From Prorocentrum cordatum (lineage: Eukaryota; Sar; Dinophyceae; Prorocentrales; Prorocentraceae), in NCBI GenBank assembly GCA_963575745.1, contig CAUYUJ010000149.1:1-64000 (forward strand): a stretch of 64,000 nt of DNA. The letters run 5' to 3'. The notes beneath the pieces are model-generated. The model saw only the letters and a program-made list of their open reading frames with translations, searched no databases and was not told the DNA's origin. Numbering within the stretch: the stretch's first letter is position 1; the number at the start of each line of letters is the position of its first letter. Below, in pieces: positions 21,283 to 33,096 of this stretch. Both the position numbers and the translations under genes were made by a program.

Positions 21283-24200
21283 CGACCACCCTTCGGGTGA
21301 TGAGGAAATTGTGTGTGGGGGAGAGAGAGAGAGAGAGAGAGAGAGAAGGGAGAACCAACATCTGACTCAATCGATCTCACCATCGATCTCACTCAACGGA
21401 ACACCACGGGACACCACGGGACACCACGGGACACTTGTCGATCTCACTATCGATCTCACTATCGATCTCACTCAACGGGACACCACGGGACACCACGGGA
21501 CACCGCGGGACACCGCGGAACACCTCTCGATCTCACTATCGGTCTCACTATCGATCTCACTATCAATCTCACTCAACGGGACACCATAGGACACCACGGG
21601 ACACCACGGGACACCTCGGGACACCACATCGATCTCAGTATCGATCTCACTATCGATCTCACTTTTAGGGACACCAAGGGACACCACGGGACACCACGGA
21701 AAACCTGTCGATCTCAGTATCGATCTCACTATCGATCTCACTGTTTGGGACGCCACGGGCCACCACGGAACACCTCGGGCATCACATCGATCTCAGCATC
21801 GATCTCACTATCGATCTCACAATCGATCTCACTCACCAGAACACCACGGGACACCACGGGACACCACAGGACACTTGTCGATCTCACTAGCGATCTCACT
21901 ATCGATCTCACTCAACGGGACATCACGGGATACCACGGGCCACCACGGGTCACCACGGGACACCGTATCGATCTCACTATCGACCTCACTTTTTGGGACA
22001 TCACGGGACACCACGGGACACCTCGGGCACCACATCGATCTCACTATCGATCTCACTATCGATCTCACTCACCGGGACACCACGGGACACCACAGGACAC
22101 CACGTGACACCCGGGACGCCCGGGACACCCGGGACACCGCCCAGCCCAACTGGGACACCTCCCAGCCACCGGCGGACGGGAAACGGACTTTCGCTCGTAT
22201 ACTGACACCTGGGACACCCGGGACACCGCCCGGCCCAACTGGGACACCTCCCAGCCACCGGCGGACGGGCAACCGGACTTTCGCTCCTACTTCGGCCTAG
22301 CTACAGGAGGATCACGCGCAGCTTTGCCTCGCCCGCACGCACGACACGAACACGAAACCGAAACCGCTTTCCCGGTGGGGGGTCTCCGTTTTACTGAGAT
22401 CTCACCCCCCAACCTCCTCTCTCTCTCTATATATATATGTATATACACACGAATACATGTACATATACATACCTGAACAACCACCCTTCGGGTGATAAGG
22501 AGGTTGTGGGGGGGGAGAGGAGGGGGAACCAACATCTGACTCAATCGATCTCACTATCGATCTCACTCAACCGGGCACCACGGGACACCACGGGACACCT
22601 GTCGATCTCACTGTCGATCTCACTATCGGTCTCACTCAACGGGATACCACGGGACACCACGGGCCACCACGGGCCACCACGGGACACCGCGGGACACCGC
22701 GGGACACCTCTCGATATCACTATCGGTCTCACTATTGGTCTCACTATCGATCTCACTATCGATCTCACTCAATGGGACACCTTAGACCTTAGGACACCAC
22801 GGGGCACCGAGGAACACCTGTCGATAGAACCATCGATCTCACTATCGATCTCACTCAATGGGACACCACGGGACACCACGGGCCACGGCGGGACACCTGT
22901 CGATCTCACGATCGATCCCACTATCGATCTCACTTTTTGGGACACCACGGGACACCTCGGGGCACCACATCGATCTCACTATCGGTCTCACTATCGATCT
23001 CACTCAACGGGACACCATAGGACACCACGGGTCACCACGGGACACCTGTCGGGACACCTGTCGATCGCACTGTCGATCTCACTATCGGTCTCACTCAACG
23101 GGACACCACGGGACACCACTGACTACCCACCAGACCACCCCAACCAACCCGAAGAACCCAATTTGACCCGAATTTCGGGTTGGGGGGGGGTACGGGTTCC
23201 ATCTGTTTTTTCGCCGCTCCCAGACCCCCCCACACTGGAAATGGAAGGCAGATTGAGGTCTTCGGGTTGGGTTGGGGTGGTTTGGTGGGTGGTGAACCAC
23301 GGGCCACCACGGGCCACCACGGGACACCGCAGGACACCTCTCGATCTCACTATCGATCTCACTATCGATTTCACTCAATGGGATACCTTAGGACACCACG
23401 GGGCACCGAGGGAAACCTGTCGATCTAAACATCGATCTCACGATCGATCTCACGCAACGAGACAACAAGGGACACCACGGGACACGGCGGGACACCTCTC
23501 GATCTCACTATCGGTCTCACTATCGATCTCACTCACGGGGACACCACGGGACACCACGGGACACCTCGGGGCACCACATCGATCTCACTAGGTCTCACTA
23601 CACTATCGATCTCACTCCACGGGACACCATAGGACACCACGGGACACCACGGGACACCTGTCGATCTCATTCTCGATCTCACTATCGATCTCACTTTTTG
23701 GGACACCACGGGACACCACAGGACACCTCGGGGCACCACATCGATCTCAATATCGATACCGGGACGCCCGGGACACCGGGGACACCCCGGACACCGCCTG
23801 GCCCAACCGGCCACCGGCGGACGGGAAAACGCCCGGGACACCCGGAACACCCGGGACACCGCCCAGCCCAACCGGCCACCGGCGGACAGGCACCCGGACT
23901 TGCGCAGCATCGCCTCGCCCGCACGCACGACACGAACACGCAACCGAGACCGATATCTCCGTTTCACTGCGATCTCACCCCCCAACCTCCGATACATATA
24001 CATACCTATACGACCATCCTTCGGGTGATAAGGAGGTTGTGGGGGGGGAGAGGGGGGAAACAACATATGACTCGATCGATCTCACTATCGATCTCACTCA
24101 ACGGGACACCACGGGACACCACGGGACACCACGGGACACCACGGGACACTTGTCGATCTCACTATCGATCTCACTATCGATCTCACTCAACGGGACACCA

Positions 24201-26511
24201 CGGGACACCACGGGCTACCACGGGACATCACGCGACTCCGCGGGACACCACATCGATCTCACTGTCGATCTCACGATCGATTTCACTCAACGGGACAACA
24301 CGGGACACCACGGGACACCTCGGGACACCTGTCGATCTCACTATCGATCTCATTTTCGATCTCACTCAGCGGGACACCACGGGACACCTCGGGGCACCAC
24401 ATCGATCTCAGTATCGATCTCACTATCGATCTCACTCAACGGGACACAACGGGACACCACGGGAGACCTGTCGATCTCACGATCGATCTCACTGTCGATC
24501 TCACTCAACGGGACACCACGGGACTCCACGGGACACCTCGGGGCACCACATCGATCTCAGTATCGATCTCACTATCGATCTCACGATCGATCTCACCCAA
24601 CGGGACACCACGGGACACCACGGGACACCACGGGACACCGCCGGGACACCGCGGGCCCAGTCCCAACCACCGGCGCACGGGACACCACGGGACACCACGG
24701 GACACCGGCGGGACACCCGGGCCCAGTCCCAGCCACCGGCGGACGGGCACCCAAACTTTCGCTCAAACTTCGGCCTAGCTACAGGCGGATCATGCGCATC
24801 TTCGCCTCGCCCGCACGCACGACACGAAAACGAAACCGAAACCGCTGTCCTGGGGGGGGGTCTCCGTTTTACTGCGATCTCACCCCCCAACCTCCGATAC
24901 ATACCTATACGACTGCCCTGCGAGCAATAAGGAGGTTCGGGGGGGATTGAGATCAAATGCCCACCCTGACTGACCTCCAGCCTGTCACCTTGGATAAGAT
25001 ATAATAGGTTGGATTGGAAGAGATGGATTGGACAAGATAAGATGGATTGGATTGGCCCGCCGTAGGCGCAGAAACAAATGAATTGATGGATTGTGTTGGA
25101 TGGATTGGATTGGGTGGGATAAGATAAGATGGGACAGGATGGGTTGGGTAATACAAGATGTATTGAATTGGACAAGATGGATTCGATAAGATAAGCTGGA
25201 TTGGATAAGAAAACCCGCCGCAGGCGCCGACATAAATGAATTTATGGATTTGGTTGGGTGGATCTCCGTTTTACCGCGATCTCACCGCCCAGCCTCCGAT
25301 ACCTATACGACCACCCTTCGGGTGATAAGGAGGTTGTGGGGGTGGGAGAGGGGGGGGAACCAACATCTGACTCAATCGATCTCACTATCGATCTCACTCA
25401 ACGGGACACCACGGGACACCACGGAGCACCTATCACTAACTATCGATCTCACTCAACGGGAAACCACGGGCCACCACGGGACACCACGGGACACCGCGGG
25501 ACACCTCTCGATCTCACTATCGGTCTCACTATCGATCTCACTCAACGGGACACCACGGGACACCACGGCAAACCTCGGGACACCACATCGATCTCACTAT
25601 CGATCTCACTCAACGGGGCACCACGGGACACCGAGGGACACCTCGGTGCACCATTTCGATCTCAGTATCGATATCACTATCGATCTCACTCAACGGGACA
25701 CCACGGGACACCACGGGGCACCTGTCGATCTCAATGTCGATCTCACTATCGGTCTCACTCAACGGGACACCATGGGACACCACGGGCCACCACGGGCCAC
25801 CACGGGACACCGCGGGACACCTCTCGATCGCACTATCGGTCTCACTATCGATCTCAATATCGGTCTCACTCAATGGGACACCGCGGGCCACCACGGGCCA
25901 CCGAGGGACACCTGTCGATCTAACCATCGATCTCAGTATCGATCTCACTCAACGAGACACCACGGGACACCACGGGACACGGCGGGACACCTGTCGATGT
26001 CACTATCGATCTCACTTTTTGGGACACCACTGGACACCACGGGACACCTCGGGGCACCAGTTCGATCTCACGATCGGCCTCACTATCGATCTCACTTTTT
26101 GGGACACCACTGGACACCACGGGACACCACGGGACACCTGTCGATGTCATTATCGATATCACTATCGATCTCACTTTTTGGGACACCACGGGACACCACA
26201 GGACACCTCGGGGCACCACATCGATCTCAATATCGATACCGGGACGCCCGGGACACCCTGGACACCCAGGACACCGCATGGCCGAACCGGCCACCGGCGG
26301 ACGGGAAAACGCCCGGGACACCCGGTACACCCGGGACACCGCCCGGCCCAAACCAGCCACCAGCGGACGGGCACCCGGACTTTCGCTCCTAGCTACAAGC
26401 AGATCACGCGCAGCATCGCCTCGCCCGCACGCACGACACGAACACGAAACCGAAGCCGACTTCCTGGTGGGGGGGGGGTCTCCGTTTCACTGCAATTTCA
26501 CCCCCCAACAT
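21283..26511. repeat. ~5.2 kb composite satellite with higher-order units
   Basis: The body alternates two tandem words: a 12-bp ATCGATCTCACT and a 10-bp CGGGACACCA. Higher-order units start with a head module CCACCCTTCGGGTGATAAGG then AGGTTGTGGGG (21283, 22480, 24014, 25310; degenerate at 24911). They end with a tail of CACCCGGGACACCG, CCACCGGCGGACGG, GCCCGCACGCACGACACGAA and TCTCCGTTTTACTGCGATCT (tails ending near 22412, 23992, 24900, 25296 and 26511). Tail and head are joined by a short ATACATAC stretch. Units are about 0.9-1.6 kb. The 380-410-residue frames with GTPRDTTGHH words follow the 10- and 12-bp periods and are not genes. Confidence 0.9.
24925..25262. repeat. GGATTGGATAAGAT tandem repeat inserted in the satellite
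   Basis: A different low-complexity sequence interrupts the composite satellite right after a head module. Units of GGATTGGA, TAAGAT and GGGTTGG repeat, and a CCCGCCGCAGGCGC plus AATGAATT block occurs twice ~160 bp apart (near 25049 and 25209). This may be a second, smaller satellite inserted into the first. Confidence 0.75.
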
Positions 26512-26579
26512 GTACATATACAAATACATATACATATATATGTATATATAAACATAGACATACAGACATACATACATAC

Positions 26580-26638
<59 letters not shown>

Positions 26639-26718
26639 GATACATATGCATATACATGTACATGTACATGTACATGTACATGTACATGTACATGTACATG
26701 TACATGTACATGTAAATG

Positions 26719-26764
<46 letters not shown>

Positions 26765-27002
26765 AAAACATATACATATGCATATACATATACCTATACC
26801 TATACATGTACGTATGCACATACATATACATCAACATCTACATATTCATTTACACATGCATATGCACATACATATACAAATGCATGTGCATATACATGTA
26901 CATATACATTTACATGTACACATACAAATACGTATACACATACACATACACCAACATCTACATATACATCTACATCTACATATACAAATACAAATACAAA
27001 TG

Positions 27003-27043
<41 letters not shown>

Positions 27044-27765
27044 GCCTATAGATATACGTATACATATACTTATACGTAGACACATACACATGCCTACATA
27101 TACATACATACATATACATATACATATAGATGTACACATTCGAATACATATACGGAATCATACACATATACATGTACATATACATATACATATGCATGGA
27201 CACATGCATCAACATATACATAGACATGCGCATGTACATATACATCTACATCCACATATACATATACATATACATAAACATAAATATAGATATACAAATA
27301 CATATGCATATACATAGACATATGCATGTACATACCCATATGTATATATATGCATATCCTTATACATATACATATACACACATGTATACATATACATATA
27401 CATATACAGAAAGAGAAACATTTACATATACACCTACATGTCCATATACATGTACATATACATATGCAAATACATATACACATACATATACAATTACATA
27501 CACAAATACATGTGTTTGTATATACATATACAAGTACGCATACATAGCCATAAACACATGCATATGCAAACACACATACACATACATATGTATATATATA
27601 TGCATACACAATTGCATACACATTCACACTTGCATCGGCATGTGCATATACATGACCATTAACACACATTTACCCTGTATATATATGTGTATATATATAC
27701 ATATATATATATGTATGTATATACGTGTGTATGCATATATATATATATATATATATAGATGCATA
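26512..27765. repeat. 1.25 kb (ACATAT)n alternating purine-pyrimidine tract
   Basis: Almost uninterrupted ACATATAC, CATGTACATG and GCATATAC units, with TATATA runs at 27670-27760. The His-Ile and Tyr-Met frames are artefacts. CATGTA-rich parts have Z-DNA or cruciform potential. It directly continues the last satellite unit, whose normal linker is a short version of the same repeat. Confidence 0.95.
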
Positions 27766-28405
27766 GAAAAACCAAGCCGAACCGAACACCGAAAACCGTG
27801 ACCAGACCGGACCGGACCGAACCAGCCAGAAACAACAACAAATCAAAAACCGAACCAGACCGAACCGAATTCACTCAAAACCGAACCAGAGCGAACCGAA
27901 CCGAGCCAAAACCATAACCAAACCCGACCGGGGCGGCCCCCGAAACGAACCGACGAGAATTCGAACCGGAACCGAACCGGAACCGGACCAGACCGGGACC
28001 CCCCCCGGTCCAGACAACCCCCGGTCCGGACACCCCCCGGATCCGAACCTCCCCCAGTCCGGATCTGGACCCCCCCCGGTCAAGACCCCCCTCGGTCCGG
28101 ACCCCGCCCGGTCCGGACGTCCCCCGGGCCGACCCCCCAGTCCGAACCTCTCCCCGGCCGGTCCGGACCCCCTCCCGGTCCGGACCCCCCCCGGCCCGGC
28201 CCCCGCCTTGCAGGGGTCCGGACCCCCTCCGGCCCGGACCCCACCCGGCCCATGCCCCCCCCCCGGTCCGGATCCCCCCCGGCGCGGACCCCCCCCAGTC
28301 TGGACCCACCCCGGTCTGGACCCACCACGCACGGTCCAGACCCACCCCGGTCTGGAACCCCCACGCACGGTCCGAACACCCGTCCGCACCCCCCTGCAGG
28401 TCTGC
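27766..28405. repeat. ACCGAACC tract followed by CCCCGGTCCGGACC minisatellite
   Basis: Bases 27766-27990 are rich in ACCGA and CCGGACC words. From about 27990 to 28405 the unit is CCCCCGGTCCGGAC with variable C runs. The same C-rich family recurs at 37500-37915 and briefly at 59762-59850. Confidence 0.85.
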
Positions 28406-28788
28406 TGGGATGGCCGAGAGAGTTGTTGTAGCATGTAGCACATATAGTCAACGTGAGAGGTACTAACTCATACGATAATATGTTGCGATTAACAACTTAA
28501 CACTATACATATACATACTTAGTAGCCAACTTAATAAGTTAAATAAGTCGAGGTGTTTGTTCGGGCGTCCTGTTTTTGCCCTGGCGCCACGATGTTTGCT
28601 TGGCGTCGCCTGCTGGTCGGACCTGCGTTTTTTTGCTCTGTGCTTGTTTTCTGGGCGCGTTTGCTTGATGAAGACGCTGCGCGTTGTTCAGGTGCCACCT
28701 AAAAAAAACAACTTATCCTCCTCTTCCTCCTCCTCCTCCTCCCCCTCCCCCCCGCCGCCCCCCCTGCTCCTCATCATAACCCCTCTTC
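28406..28788. other. AT-rich unique segment then (CCT)n
   Basis: 28425-28556 is AT-rich. Its reverse complement shares CAACAACT and CTCGGCCATCC with 37485-37499 at the edge of the other C-rich array. 28700-28760 is a CCT run. No gene is recognised. Confidence 0.5.
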
Positions 28789-29089
28789 GGCGGATTACCC
28801 GCCTTCCCTCCTCTCTTTTGCATGCGCTGGCGGATCAACCGTTTTCTCTTTCGGCGGATCAACCGCTTTCTCTTTCATTTCTCCCATCTTCTCGGCGGGT
28901 CAAACGCCTCATTCTGCGGATCAGCCGCGCCCCCCTTTCTTTGCGGATAAACCGCACGCCCCCCCTCTCTCGAGTCCGCGGATCAGCCGCATTCCTTTCT
29001 CCCTCGGCGGATCACTCGCCTCCTTCCTCTTCTCCGCCCCGAGCGCCCGCAGCCTTTTTATCGAAGACGCCTACGGCGAATCACCGCCG
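28789..29089. repeat. Cluster of nine short palindromes, GCGGATNANCCGC type
   Basis: GGCGGATTACCCGCC (28789-28803) is followed by GGCGGATCAACCG, CGGCGGATCAACCGC, GGCGGGTCAAACGCC, TGCGGATCAGCCGCG, TGCGGATAAACCGCA, CCGCGGATCAGCCGC, CGGCGGATCACTCGCC and CGGCGAATCACCGCCG. Each has short complementary arms around a TNA-type loop; spacers are pyrimidine-rich (TTTCTCTTTC). Arms vary together (GGCG/CGCC against TGCG/CGCA), so pairing seems to be kept. Confidence 0.75.
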
Positions 29090-29429
29090 CCCCCTGCCCT
29101 TTCGGAAGCGCCGATGCGGCCGACTGCTGTGGCCAGAGGTCTGCCAAGTTATTGGGCCATATGTTCCCCGAATCGGTCTTTACAGCCTTCGGGGAACACG
29201 TGGGGGAGGACGGGGAGGAGAGGAGAGATAGGAAGGGGGGGAATGGAGGAGGAGGTCTCTTGAGTGCCTTGTTGGCTACTCTGGGTTTATATTGGGCCAC
29301 ATGTGCGGTCTTGGAAGCATCTTGGGGGCCTCTTTGGATGCCTTGCGGCCTTCCTGTTCTGCCTGACGCCGTCTGGGCTGGGTTGGGGGCCTCTCTGTGG
29401 CCTCATTTGGGTTTATCGTGGCCGTAGAC
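29090..29429. other. No gene recognised
   Basis: Includes a CTTCGGGGAACACGTG / GTTCCCCGAA inverted pair near 29162-29205 and grades into the next minisatellite. Confidence 0.4.
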
Positions 29430-30835
29430 GCCAGCGTGGCCATCTTGGGCCGTCTTGGGTGCATCTTGGAGCCATCTTACCCGTCTTGGAGGCCATTTTG
29501 GCCGTCTTGGAGGCATCTTGGAGGCCATCTTGGGCCATCTTGGCCGTCTTGGAGGCCATCTTGGGCGTCTTGGACGCCTCTTGGGCCGCCTTGAGGCCTT
29601 CTTGGGGGCCTCTTGGGCCGTCATGGGGCCATCTTGGAGGCCTCTTGGGTGCTGTTGGGGCGATGTTGGGGACCTCTTGGGCCGTCTTGGGCTGTCGGAG
29701 AGCTGAAAAGAATAACATGCCAAAATCCTTCAAAAACCTGAGGAAAATCAATGATTTTAACCTATTCGGGCCTTCCTGGAGGGCGTCTTGGAGGGCTCTT
29801 GGGCCGTCTTGGAAGCCTTTTGCGGGCCTTTTGGGCCGTCTTACACCATCTTGAGGCCATCTTGGGCCGTCTTGGGTGCATCTTGGAGCCACCTTACCCG
29901 TCTGGGAGGCCATCTTGGCCGTCTTGGAGGCATCTTGGAGGCCATCTTGGGCCATCTTGGCCGTCTTGGAGGCCATCTTGGGCGTCTTGGAGGCCTCTTG
30001 GGCCGTCTTGAGGCCCTCTTGGGGCCTTCTTGGGGGCCTCTTGGGCCGTCATGGGGCCATCTTGGAGGCCTCTTGGGTGCTGTTGGGGCGATGTTGGGGA
30101 CCTCATGGGCCGTCTGGGGCCGTCGGAGAGCTGAAAAGAAGAACATGCCAAAATCCTTCAAAAACCTGAGGAAAATCAATGATTTTAACCTATTCGGGCC
30201 TTCCTGGAGGGCGTCTTGGAGGGCTCTTGGGCCGTCTTGGAGGCCTTTTGCGGGCCTTTTGGGCCGTCTTAGACCATCTTGAGGCCATCTTGGACCGTCT
30301 TGGGTGCATCTTGGAGCCATCTTACCCGTGGGAGGCATCTTGGAGGCCATCTTGGGCCATCTTGGCCGTCTTGGAGGCCATCTTGGGCGTCTTGGAGGCC
30401 TCTTGGGCCGTCTTGAGGCCCTCTTGGGGCCTTCTTGGGGGCCTCTTGGGCCGTCATGGGGCCATCTTGGAGGCCTCTTGGGTGCTGTTGGGGCGATGTT
30501 GGGGACCTCTTGGGCCGTCTTGGGCCGTCGGAGAGCTGAAAAGAAGAACATGCCAAAATCCTTCAAAAACCTATAGAAAATCAATGATTTTAACCTATTC
30601 GGGCCTTCCTGGAGGGCGTCTTGGAGGGCTCTTGGGCCGTCTTGGAAGCCTTTTGCGGGCCTTTTGGGCCGTCTTAGACCATCTTGAGGCCATCTTGGGC
30701 CGTCTTGGGTGCATCTTGGAGCCATCTTACCCGTCTTGGAGGCCATCTTGGCCGTCTTGGAGGCATCTTGGAGGCCATCTTGGGCCATCTTGGCCGTCTT
30801 GGAGGCCATCTTGGGCCAAGTTGGGGCAACAAAGG
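29430..30835. repeat. GGCCGTCTTGG minisatellite in ~0.4 kb higher-order units
   Basis: The basic unit is ~20-22 bp (GGCCATCTTGGGCCGTCTTGG). Every ~0.4 kb it is broken by a ~90 bp segment AGCTGAAAAGAAGAACATGC ... AATCAATGATTTTAACC ... GGGCCTTCCTGGAGG at 29701, 30129 and 30534 (periods 428 and 405). The three units are nearly identical apart from small losses. Long Gly-Leu-Leu-Gly and Arg-Pro-Lys frames mirror the unit. Confidence 0.9.
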
Positions 30836-31055
30836 CATTGACAGACGGATTTTGGGAAAATTACGGGTGGCCGGCGGGACGGGCCGAAGCCCACTGGGGA
30901 GTTCTTCTAGAAAAAGAACCAAAACCAAAACCTGAATCGTCCAGCGCGCCGTGCACCCCTGTGGCAAGACCACAGGGGGCGGCGGATTGCAGCCTTGTCG
31001 GCCCGAGCTGCCGCGGGGCCGCGGCGCGTCTTGCTGCTGCACTGCCTGCCCGACA
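30836..31055. other. 5' flank of the Q-rich gene
   Basis: Unique sequence with AAAACCAAAACC. A weak spliced-leader-like 21-mer lies at 30987-31007 on the plus strand (13 of 21 positions, mostly transitions), 48 nt before the ATG at 31056. I treat it as possible only. Confidence 0.4.
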
Positions 31056-32502
31056 ATGGCGCTCCAGCAGGAACTCCTTCAGCGCGCCGAGGCGACGGGC
31101 CCCTTACTGCGCGCTGCCAAGGGCCAGGGAGAGGCCGCGTGGAGGCAGGCGTCGAGTACACAGGCTGCTCGGCTGGTCGAGCTCGTCGGACTGGTGCGCA
31201 CGCAGGGCCACTTGCTCATTTGCCTCGCGGGTTTGGCACAGCAAGACAGCTTCGCGCCTGCCGACGCCCAGCTGTTGCAGAACGCCTTGGCCACGGGACG
31301 TGGAAGTCGCAAAGCTTCGAGCGTTTCCCGTACTTCTTGAGTGGTGAAGTGTGGGCCGTGCTCAGCGACCCCAGCGGGGACGTCTTGCACAAGGCTCGCA
31401 CCGTTCTGTCGTTTCTCTCGTCGAAGCTGGGCCTCACGAGCCCGTCAGAAGGCACCTACGCGCATTTGACGGCCCTCGCGACGATCTGCGTAGAGGGTGC
31501 CCCGACGGCCCGCAGCATGAGCCCCACTTCTTGAAAGACACTTTTGACCACATCAAGACGGTGTGGAAAGGCTTGGTCAAGGCAGAGCCCTTGGAGAAGA
31601 TGGTCTCGCTCCCCGCTGACCCCAACGCGTTCCAAGCTGCGTTCCCCGCCACGTGGGTCGCTGCGTACGGCGACGGTGGCCCTGCAAGCATCGGAGTGTC
31701 TTACGTCGATGTCTCTGTGGTGGCTAAGGCGTTCAAGTGGCGGGACAGGCAAACTGGCCCCGCCTCGTCGCCCATGTTGCAGGCTATGCAGCAGGTGATG
31801 GGGCAGACGCTGCAGCACCCTCAGCAAGAGAGGCTCGCGAACGGTTCGATGTTGACGTTCACACAGAAGCAGCCGCGCAGCCTCGCTGGCGTGCAATCGG
31901 CGGCGACGTCGGCCGCAGGGCAGCTCGCGTTGACGGACTTCCAGCATCAGCAGCAGCAGCAGCTGCAGCAACAGCAGCAGATGCAGCTGCAGCAGCAACA
32001 AGACAACCACAACCTGCAGCTGCAGGTCAAGCAGCTCCAGGAGCAGCTGCAGGAGCAGCTGCAGCAGCAGCAGCAGCAGCCGCCGCCGCAGCCTCAGCCC
32101 CAGCTCGCCCTCGGGGACGGCCACTCGGCGGATGCCTCTGGGGGGGCTGCGACGACGAAAAAGGCGAAGAAGATTGACTCGGTGGAAGCCGCGGCAATGC
32201 ACGTGCACGCTGCCATGCAGCAGGAGAAGGAGACCAAGGCCCAGGCGAAGGCCAAGGCCCAGCCCAAGGCCAAGACAAAGACGAAGCGCGTGAAGAAGCC
32301 AGCGGCGGCCTTTGTTGGCAAGCCTGCGGTGGTGACCAAAATCAGCGTCGAGAACGCGCGCAGCCAGTGCGTCGCGCACTGCGGGAGGGGCCCTGGCTCG
32401 ACCAAGGCGTTCAAGTGGGGCCCGAACACAGGCTACACGAAGGAGACGGCCAAGAAGGCTGCCGAGCAATGGATCAAGAATCGGATTTGCATCGGCAGCT
32501 GA
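31056..32502 (+). CDS. SPSE-family protein with poly-Gln and Lys/Ala-rich tail
   Basis: I know this only as a recurrent dinoflagellate family without a known function. The start is MALQQELLQRAEATGPLLRA in frame 3. Near 31300 one base is lost and frame 2 gives SQSFERFPYFLSGEVWAVL and KLGLTSPSEGTYAHLTALAT. Near 31500 a second one-base loss gives frame 1: FLKDTFDHIKTVWKGLVKAE, LPADPNAFQAAFP and WVAAYGDGG. Then come a Gln-rich coiled region, KAQAKAKAQPKAKTKTKRVK (probably nuclear or nucleic-acid binding), and a C-terminal block VTKISVENARSQCVAHCGRG. The [YF]-x-S-x-E-W and GL-x-SPSE motifs also occur in the gene at 40298-42061. As written the gene needs two frame corrections, which may be read errors. 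Confidence 0.65.
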
Positions 32503-33042
32503 GGGGGTGACGGCTACGCGTAGCTGTCGGCACGAAGTGCCAGCGTGCATGTCAGTGCAGCCGTGCCGACGGGTGGCCGTCGGTATGAGCACTTTGCCAT
32601 GTCGTGAGTAATGCTACGGATGGCATCGGTTTTCAGTTTCTCTGTCTGGTGCGCGTTGCGCGCGCTCGTGATGGAGCTCGTTCTTCGGTGAACTCTTTTG
32701 GGCCTCTATTCGCACCACTGCTTTGCGAGAAAAGGCGTTTGGGGGAGAAAAAAAAAACCACAAAAAAAACTGATCAACTGCTATCAGCGGACCACCCGCT
32801 ACGTGCCATGTTGCGTCAGGTCGTCGTTCGTCGATTGCGTTTGCGTGTTGCGGCAGTGGCAGGGAGGTATGAGCAGGCATCTGGAGGGATGGCATGGTCA
32901 GAGTTCAGAGGGATGAGAACGAGGAAGGATCGGAGACCTGAGATTTGTATTGGTTGAGTCCGGTGGGCGGCGATGGCGTCGGGGTTGAGTTGTGCATTTC
33001 GAGGCGGGCTGGGGGGGTAGGGGCGTTCATCTGTTTTCGATG
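32503..33042. other. Intergenic; one GCGGA..CCGC palindrome
   Basis: Contains the palindrome AGCGGACCACCCGCT at 32786-32800 and an A-rich stretch before it. No coding block is visible. It separates two plus-strand genes. Confidence 0.5.
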
Positions 33043-33063
33043 CCATAGCCGTTTGGGCCCAGG
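33043..33063 (+). promoter_or_regulatory. Spliced-leader relic upstream of the 33097 ATG
   Basis: The 21-mer ending ATAGCCGTTTGGGCCCAGG matches the spliced leader at 16 of 21 positions without gaps; four of the five changes are transitions. It is 33 nt before the ATG, on the same strand. Confidence 0.7.
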
Positions 33064-33096
33064 GTTGCGCGCTCGCGACGGGCTCGCAGGGGCGCC

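Noticed and set aside
21313-26392. Several 300-400-residue frames with GTPRDTTGHH repeats
   Set aside because: Produced by the 10- and 12-bp satellite words; open frames exist on both strands.
25734-27317. 527-residue frame with HIHIHIH repeats
   Set aside because: Entirely from the satellite and the ACATAT microsatellite.
27766-28443. C-rich array as a telomere or rDNA spacer
   Set aside because: The unit CCCCGGTCCGGAC is not a known telomere repeat and no rRNA sequence is nearby.
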